Source of the DNA: an uncultured Blautia sp.
GTDB lineage: Bacteria; Bacillota; Clostridia; Lachnospirales; Lachnospiraceae
Reading direction: 5' to 3'
Length of the DNA stretch: 64,000 bases
Assembly (NCBI RefSeq): GCF_937880195.1
Contig: NZ_CALFLA010000004.1
Location: 1 to 64,000 of the forward strand
Within the stretch, counting starts at the first letter, position 1; each line of letters begins with the position of its first letter. The notes under the pieces are model-generated. The model was given only the letters and a program-made list of their open reading frames with translations, did not search any database and was not told the origin of the DNA. Shown piece by piece: positions 59,442 through 64,000 of this stretch. The translations under genes were made by a program, and so were the position numbers.

Positions 59442-61475
59442 ATGAAATTGAAATTGTCTGATATATGCAACAAAATTTCTTTGCTGCTTCATGCTCTTGC
59501 CAGCGGGGCAGGATACTTTTTGATAGAAGCGATCAGCAGACATTCCTTTACAGAGGCCTGGGACTTTATGACAGGCAGGCCTCTGGTGTTTGCCTACAAT
59601 GCGGGACTGATTTTTACCTCTTCCCTGATCGTGTATCTGTTTCGGAGAAGATGCTTTATCCGCGTACTTTTGACAATGTTCTGGCTGCTTCTGGGAATTA
59701 TCAACGGCGTGATCCTGGCTACGAGGGTAACTCCGTTTACAGGGCCGGACCTCCATCTTCTTACAGACGGAATGGCGCTTCTGGAAAAATACCTTCCAAA
59801 ATGGGGAGTGATCGTTGCGCTGATCGTCCTGGGACTGTTTGCCCTGACTTTGCTTGCGCTGATCGTCAAAGGACCTAAGTATAAGGGAAAGCTGAAATAC
59901 AGATGGAATATTCCTCTGGTGCTTTTAAGTGTGGTTGCCTTTTTTGGGATTACACAGCTTGCTCTGGAAAAGAGAGTGCTTTCTAATTATTTTGGAAATA
60001 TTGCTTTTGCCTATGAGGATTATGGCTATCCTTATTGTCTGGGGGTTACGATTTTTAATACGGGAATCAGCTGCCCAAGAGATTATTCGGAAACAGAGAT
60101 CAAGCGGATTGAAGATACAGAAAAAAATCTTCCGAAAACAAAAGAAGGGGATCATCCAAATATTATTTTCCTGCAGCTGGAATCCTTCTTTGACCCGGAA
60201 CTGGTAAATTATCTGGAAATCTCTGAGGATCCCATTCCGATTTTCAGGAAACTTATGAAGGAATATACTTCAGGGTATTATAAAGTTCCTTCTGTGGGCG
60301 CCGGAACAGCAAATACAGAATTTGAGTCTATTACGGGAATGAGCCTTCACTATTTTGGACCGGGAGAATATCCCTATAAGAGTATTCTCAAGGAAACTAC
60401 CTGTGAGAGCGCGCCTTATGTGCTGAAAGATCTTGGATATTCTACCCATGCCATACATAACAACGAGGCGAATTTCTATGGAAGAAGATCTATTTTTCCT
60501 AATCTTGGCTTTGATACCTTTACTTCTGCCGAGTACATGGCGGAGGAAGATGACAAAAACCCTCTGGGCTGGACAAAGGATAAGGTGCTGACAGAAGAGA
60601 TCATGAAATGTCTGGAATCCACAGAGGATCAGCCAGATTATGTATATACCATTTCCGTACAGGGACACGGCGCTTATCCAGAGGAACCGGAAATCGAAGA
60701 AGCAGAGATTACAGTAACAGGTTCTCCAACAGAGTCAAAGAATAATCAGTGGGAATATTACGTAAATCAGCTTAAGGAAATGGATGATTTTGTAGGAGAG
60801 CTTACGGCTGCCCTGGAAGAATATCCAGAGGATGTGGTTCTTGTTATGTATGGAGATCATCTTCCCACCATGGACCTTACGGTAGAAGATGTGGACAACA
60901 GATATCTTTTCCAGACTCAGTATGTGATGTGGGATAATTTTGGTCTTGAGAAAAAGGATGTGAATCTTGCTGCATACCAGATGGCGGCAGAGGTTATGGA
61001 TCGTGTAGGCATTCATGAGGGAACTGTGTTCCGCTATCATCAGGCAAGAAGAAACACAAAGAACTATCAGGTGGATCTGGAAACTCTTCAGTATGATCTT
61101 TTGTATGGAAAAAGGTTCTCCTATCAGGGAGAAAATCCCTACAAGCGTACAAAGATGCGTCTGGGAATCTACGATACTACTCTGGACGGTATTTCTCTGG
61201 TGTCTGCCTGGGATCACACTTACAGGATCACAGGAACGAATTTTACGCCTTCAAGCCAGGTGAAACTTAACGGAGAATGGTATGAAACAGTATATGTGAA
61301 TCCAACCACTTTGATGATCTCAGGAACAGAGCTTGAGGATTTCGACAGACTTTCTGTTGTACAGAGAAGCAACAGCTCCACAAGAAAGGCGCTGAGTAAG
61401 AGCTATGACCGCTCCTGCTATATGCTGTTTGATGAAAACAGATGGAAGCTGCCGACGGAAGAAATAAAATCCTGA
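59442..61475 (+). CDS. LTA-synthase-family membrane phosphotransferase with C-terminal Ig-like domain
   Basis: 677 aa. Five N-terminal membrane helices (about 10-185) are followed by an extracellular sulfatase-fold domain: FLQLESFFDP (metal-binding Glu), VGAGTANTEFESITGMSL (nucleophile Thr), SVQGHGAYP and VMYGDHLPTMD. A C-terminal region from about 590 (TLDGISLVSAWDHTYRITGTNFTP) has the look of an IPT/TIG-type Ig domain, not usual in LtaS. It probably transfers glycerol-phosphate or another phospho-group to an envelope glycopolymer. The gene lies 15 nt after valS. Confidence 0.88.
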   Translation: MKLKLSDICNKISLLLHALASGAGYFLIEAISRHSFTEAWDFMTGRPLVFAYNAGLIFTSSLIVYLFRRRCFIRVLLTMFWLLLGIINGVILATRVTPFTGPDLHLLTDGMALLEKYLPKWGVIVALIVLGLFALTLLALIVKGPKYKGKLKYRWNIPLVLLSVVAFFGITQLALEKRVLSNYFGNIAFAYEDYGYPYCLGVTIFNTGISCPRDYSETEIKRIEDTEKNLPKTKEGDHPNIIFLQLESFFDPELVNYLEISEDPIPIFRKLMKEYTSGYYKVPSVGAGTANTEFESITGMSLHYFGPGEYPYKSILKETTCESAPYVLKDLGYSTHAIHNNEANFYGRRSIFPNLGFDTFTSAEYMAEEDDKNPLGWTKDKVLTEEIMKCLESTEDQPDYVYTISVQGHGAYPEEPEIEEAEITVTGSPTESKNNQWEYYVNQLKEMDDFVGELTAALEEYPEDVVLVMYGDHLPTMDLTVEDVDNRYLFQTQYVMWDNFGLEKKDVNLAAYQMAAEVMDRVGIHEGTVFRYHQARRNTKNYQVDLETLQYDLLYGKRFSYQGENPYKRTKMRLGIYDTTLDGISLVSAWDHTYRITGTNFTPSSQVKLNGEWYETVYVNPTTLMISGTELEDFDRLSVVQRSNSSTRKALSKSYDRSCYMLFDENRWKLPTEEIKS

Positions 61476-61508
61476 CGAATAAAAGATTACGATTGGTACT
61501 GGACATAT

Positions 61509-61601
61509 TTCACCACTCATATATAATGATATCGTAGCGGTTATTATTGGAGCAGAGCTCCTGCCGCTGCGAATACATTATGATGAAGTGGTGAATTTTT
61601 T
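61509..61601 (+). promoter_or_regulatory. Long hairpin with U-tract abutting the folC start
   Basis: TTCACCACT (61509-61517) pairs with AGTGGTGAA (61587-61595), followed directly by TTTTTT (61596-61601) and the folC ATG at 61602. Inside is a second stem, GTAGCGG with CCGCTGC (one wobble), and GGAG/CTCC at the tip. It has the form of a terminator for the gene before. The only Shine-Dalgarno-like bases for folC (GGTG) lie in its 3' arm, so it may also limit folC translation. Confidence 0.5.
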
Positions 61602-62894
61602 ATGAATTACGAAGAAGCAGTTGCTTATATTGAAGAAACTCCAAAATTTACAACAAAAAACAAACTTTCCCATACAAAAGAATGTCTGAAGCGTCTGGGA
61701 AACCCGGAAAAAAATTTTAAAGTTATCCATGTGGCAGGAACCAACGGTAAGGGAAGCACCTGCGCCTTTTTGACTTCTGTTTTCAGAGAGGCGGGATATT
61801 CCTGCGGACTTTTTACCTCCCCTCACCTTGTGGTGATTAATGAAAGATTTCAGATCAATGAACAGAACATTGACGACCAGTCTTTTCTTCGGGCTTTTCA
61901 CCGGGTAAAGGAGCTGGCGGATGAGCTTGTGGCAGAGGGAAATTATCATCCTACGTATTTTGAGATGCTGTTTCTTATGGGAATGGTGATCTTTGCAGAA
62001 GCAGGGGTGGATTATGTGATGCTGGAAACAGGACTTGGCGGCCGTCTGGACGCCACAACAGCAGTGGAGGATCCGGCGGCATGTGTGATCACTTCTATCA
62101 GTTTTGATCATATGCAGTATCTTGGCAATACTATTGCCGAGATTGCCGGGGAAAAAGCCGGGATCATTGTTCCGGGAGTTCCTGTGATCTATGATGGAAA
62201 TAACCAGGAGGCGGCAGAGGTGATCCGCGCTCAGGCAGAGACCCTGGGAAGTCCCTGTTATGAGGTAAAGAGATCACAGATGGAAATCCTTCGAAATACC
62301 AGTGCAGGCATTGATTTTTCTTATGAGAATGAGTATTATGGAAACACAGCTTTCTCCATTCCTTTTATTGCCGGATATCAGGTGATGAATGCCGGACTTG
62401 CCCTGAAAACAGCAGAAGTGCTGGCTGATAAGATCAGGATCCCTTTGGAAGCAGTCAAAAAGGGGCTTAAAGAAACCAGATGGCAGGGACGTATGGAAAC
62501 TGTTCTTCCAGGCGTGATTGTGGACGGTGCCCATAATGAGGATGGAGTAGAAAAATTTGTGGAAACAGCAGAGCATTTTCAAAAGGAGTATCCGCTGACA
62601 CTTTTGTTTTCCGCTGTGGAGGATAAGGACTATACGGATATGATCCGTACTATTCTTAGAAGGATCCGCTTCCGCCATGTGATAGTGACCCAGGTTGGCG
62701 GTTATCGGAAGGTTCCGGCAAAGATGCTGGCAGATATTTTCCGTAAGGAGGGCTGCCAGTCCACAGAATATTGTGAAGATGTAAAGGAAGCGTTCCAACG
62801 GGCCCTTTCCCAAAAAGGCGAGGACGGAATGCTGTTCTGCGCAGGCTCTCTGTATCTGGTAGGCGAGATCAAGGCTATGATCGGAGAGCAGTAA
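61602..62894 (+). CDS. folC: Folylpolyglutamate synthase / dihydrofolate synthase
   Basis: 430 aa, Mur-ligase fold. The ATP-binding loop is HVAGTNGKGSTCAFL (about residues 43-57), then FTSPHL, LETGLGGRLDATTAV and ISFDHMQYLGNTIAEIAGEKAGI with the carbamylated-lysine region. The C-terminal domain begins near VIVDGAHNEDGVE. It adds glutamates to folates and may also make dihydrofolate from dihydropteroate. The start lacks a normal ribosome-binding site because a hairpin and six T residues directly precede the ATG. Confidence 0.95.
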   Translation: MNYEEAVAYIEETPKFTTKNKLSHTKECLKRLGNPEKNFKVIHVAGTNGKGSTCAFLTSVFREAGYSCGLFTSPHLVVINERFQINEQNIDDQSFLRAFHRVKELADELVAEGNYHPTYFEMLFLMGMVIFAEAGVDYVMLETGLGGRLDATTAVEDPAACVITSISFDHMQYLGNTIAEIAGEKAGIIVPGVPVIYDGNNQEAAEVIRAQAETLGSPCYEVKRSQMEILRNTSAGIDFSYENEYYGNTAFSIPFIAGYQVMNAGLALKTAEVLADKIRIPLEAVKKGLKETRWQGRMETVLPGVIVDGAHNEDGVEKFVETAEHFQKEYPLTLLFSAVEDKDYTDMIRTILRRIRFRHVIVTQVGGYRKVPAKMLADIFRKEGCQSTEYCEDVKEAFQRALSQKGEDGMLFCAGSLYLVGEIKAMIGEQ

Positions 62895-62905
62895 GGAGGA
62901 TTTTG

Positions 62906-63061
62906 ATGATAGATTACGAAGAGGAACTGAAGAAGTTTGAGCCGTGTCTTGATGTGACGGACGCGGAAGGCGCGATATACGAAAAAGAACTGACGGATAT
63001 TCTTGACGTGCTTCAGGAGGTACTGCGTGAGGCCAAAAGCGGCAGACGTGTAAGACAATAA
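62906..63061 (+). CDS. Small acidic hypothetical protein (51 aa)
   Basis: An ORF of 51 codons with a strong GGAGGA (62895-62900) 5 nt before the ATG. It starts immediately after folC and ends 14 nt before the next gene. The product begins MIDYEEELKKFEP and continues with an amphipathic helix-like segment (EKELTDILDVLQEVLREA) and a basic tail. No membrane segment is present. Spacing and ribosome-binding site argue for a real gene in the folC operon. Function unknown. Confidence 0.65.
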   Translation: MIDYEEELKKFEPCLDVTDAEGAIYEKELTDILDVLQEVLREAKSGRRVRQ

Positions 63062-63075
63062 GGAGAACTCTCAGG

Positions 63076-64000
63076 ATGAATTGTGTGAACTGCGGTGCGT
63101 TTCTCACAGACGCAGATCTGGATTACTGTCCGAACTGTGGGTATAATGTACTGATTCAGAAAAAAGTGGATTATCTTTCCAAAAGTTTGTATAATCAGGG
63201 TCTGGAAAAAGCCAGCATACGGGATCTTTCGGGAGCGATTGCCTGTCTGAAGCAGAGCTTGATTTATGATAAACGGAATATCCAGGCAAGAAATCTTCTT
63301 GGCCTTGTATATTTTGAAACCGGCGAGGTAGTGGCCGCTTTAAGCGAGTGGGTCATCAGCAAAAACCTGCAGCCGGCAAGAAACCTGGCTTCGGAATATA
63401 TTGCCAAGCTTCAGGCCAATTCCAATAAGTTGAAAGCCATTAATGTCACCATAAAAAAATATAATCATGCTCTGCTTTTGTGCAGGGAAGGCCACGACGA
63501 TATGGCGGCGATCCAGCTTCGCAGGATTCTTTCTCAGAATCCCAAGCTGATCAAGGGCTACCATCTTCTTGCCCTGATCCAGATCAAAAACCATGAATGG
63601 AACCGGGCCAGAAGAATACTGAAAAAAGCGGCAAAGATCGACAAAACAAATACGACCACCCTTCGTTTTTTACGGGAGGTAGAGGAACAGACTGGCGTTC
63701 CCACCCGTTTGGAACGGCAGAAAAAAGGATTTTTCCAGAACTTTCGGAAAAAAAGTATGGACTATGATCCTATTGAAAGCGAGTTCTCTGTACAGACCCC
63801 GATATACCGGGAAAAATCCAGGCTTCCTGTTTTCCTTCTTTTGATGTCAGGCATGACTGCCGGAGCCGTTGCCTTTTGGCTTTTGGCTGTTCCGGCTATT
63901 CGCCAGGGCATTTATAAAGAAGCAAACGAACAGATCGTCCAGTACAGTGAATCGCTGGCTACCCAGGGGGCGGAGCTTACGAAGGCTCAGGGAGAAGCCC
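63076..64000 (+). CDS. Zinc-ribbon and TPR-repeat membrane protein (partial, runs off window)
   Basis: At least 308 codons, open to the window end. It starts at the ATG 63076 with AGGAGA 10 nt upstream. The first 25 residues hold a zinc ribbon (CVNCGAFLTDADLDYCPNCG, Cys-x2-Cys pairs). TPR-like helices follow (about residues 30-200; for example ARNLLGLVYFETGEVVAALSEW and GYHLLALIQIKNHEWNRARRILKKAAKI). A membrane helix (about 253-273) comes next, then the beginning of a coiled-coil-like extracellular region. Such proteins are often scaffolds; its role is unknown. Confidence 0.85.
   Translation, partial: MNCVNCGAFLTDADLDYCPNCGYNVLIQKKVDYLSKSLYNQGLEKASIRDLSGAIACLKQSLIYDKRNIQARNLLGLVYFETGEVVAALSEWVISKNLQPARNLASEYIAKLQANSNKLKAINVTIKKYNHALLLCREGHDDMAAIQLRRILSQNPKLIKGYHLLALIQIKNHEWNRARRILKKAAKIDKTNTTTLRFLREVEEQTGVPTRLERQKKGFFQNFRKKSMDYDPIESEFSVQTPIYREKSRLPVFLLLMSGMTAGAVAFWLLAVPAIRQGIYKEANEQIVQYSESLATQGAELTKAQGEA

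Noticed and set aside
1..64000. tRNA, rRNA, CRISPR arrays, insertion sequences, phage genes
   Set aside because: None was recognised on reading both strands. No transposase, integrase or repeat-spacer pattern is visible.

Overview
The window looks like a chromosomal segment of a low-GC Gram-positive anaerobe. AGGAGG-type ribosome-binding sites are nearly universal, valS has a T-box leader, there is a class B sortase/pilus locus and an LTA-synthase-like enzyme, and YesMN two-component systems are paired with sugar ABC importers. The gene content fits Clostridia, most likely Lachnospiraceae (Blautia or a close relative). That placement is inferred from gene families; no rRNA or marker gene was available.

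Layout. (1) 1-881: an unrecognised gene tail, then a compact type I toxin-antitoxin candidate made of a 29-aa holin-like peptide, an SD-masking hairpin and a convergent antisense RNA. (2) 882-5891: an OmpR-type two-component system followed, after a terminator and 11-bp-spaced direct repeats, by a MacB/Bce-like ABC transporter. (3) 6041-9408: alkaline phosphatase, a YibE/F membrane protein and a LOG-family hydrolase. (4) 9417-27514: a large carbohydrate-uptake region. It has two YesM/YesN sensor-regulator pairs, three solute-binding proteins, two permease pairs, a DUF4091/GH123-like glycosidase, a Gfo/Idh/MocA oxidoreductase and a GNAT-like protein. (5) 27623-34206: a small alarmone synthetase, an ABC-F ATPase, an unknown membrane protein, glycogen branching enzyme and a TetR regulator. 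(6) 34178-41622: a pilus locus with an Mga-like regulator (G9 tract at its ribosome-binding site), thioester adhesin, signal-peptidase-like protein without the catalytic dyad, major pilin, class B sortase, minor pilin and a frameshifted pilin relic.

(7) 41650-44469: a translational GTPase of the Tet(M)/ribosomal-protection type fused to a C-terminal YacP/Rae1-like NYN ribonuclease domain, behind a strong inverted repeat. (8) 44499-49246: a 1-phosphofructokinase-type sugar kinase, then a selenium/sulfur-trafficking cluster (LysR, cysteine desulfurase, YedE, TusA/YedF-like, DUF3343). (9) 49228-51380: two truncated genes joined head to head (an FtsX permease tail and a GHKL kinase tail) and two GNAT acetyltransferases. 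(10) 51430-56281: a structured leader, an ABC ATPase and a 1303-aa FtsX permease with a ~500-residue xxxLxxG coiled coil. (11) 56370-64000: T-box/valS, an LTA-synthase-family protein, a hairpin abutting folC, a 51-aa conserved-looking ORF and the start of a zinc-ribbon/TPR membrane protein cut by the window edge.

The strongest candidates for under-described biology are the GTPase-NYN fusion with its leader palindrome, the poly-G-controlled pilus regulator with a dyad-less signal peptidase, and the type I toxin-antitoxin candidate. Start codons were chosen by Shine-Dalgarno spacing and often differ from the longest open frame. All promoter, operator and RNA-structure calls come from reading the sequence by eye and were not computed.
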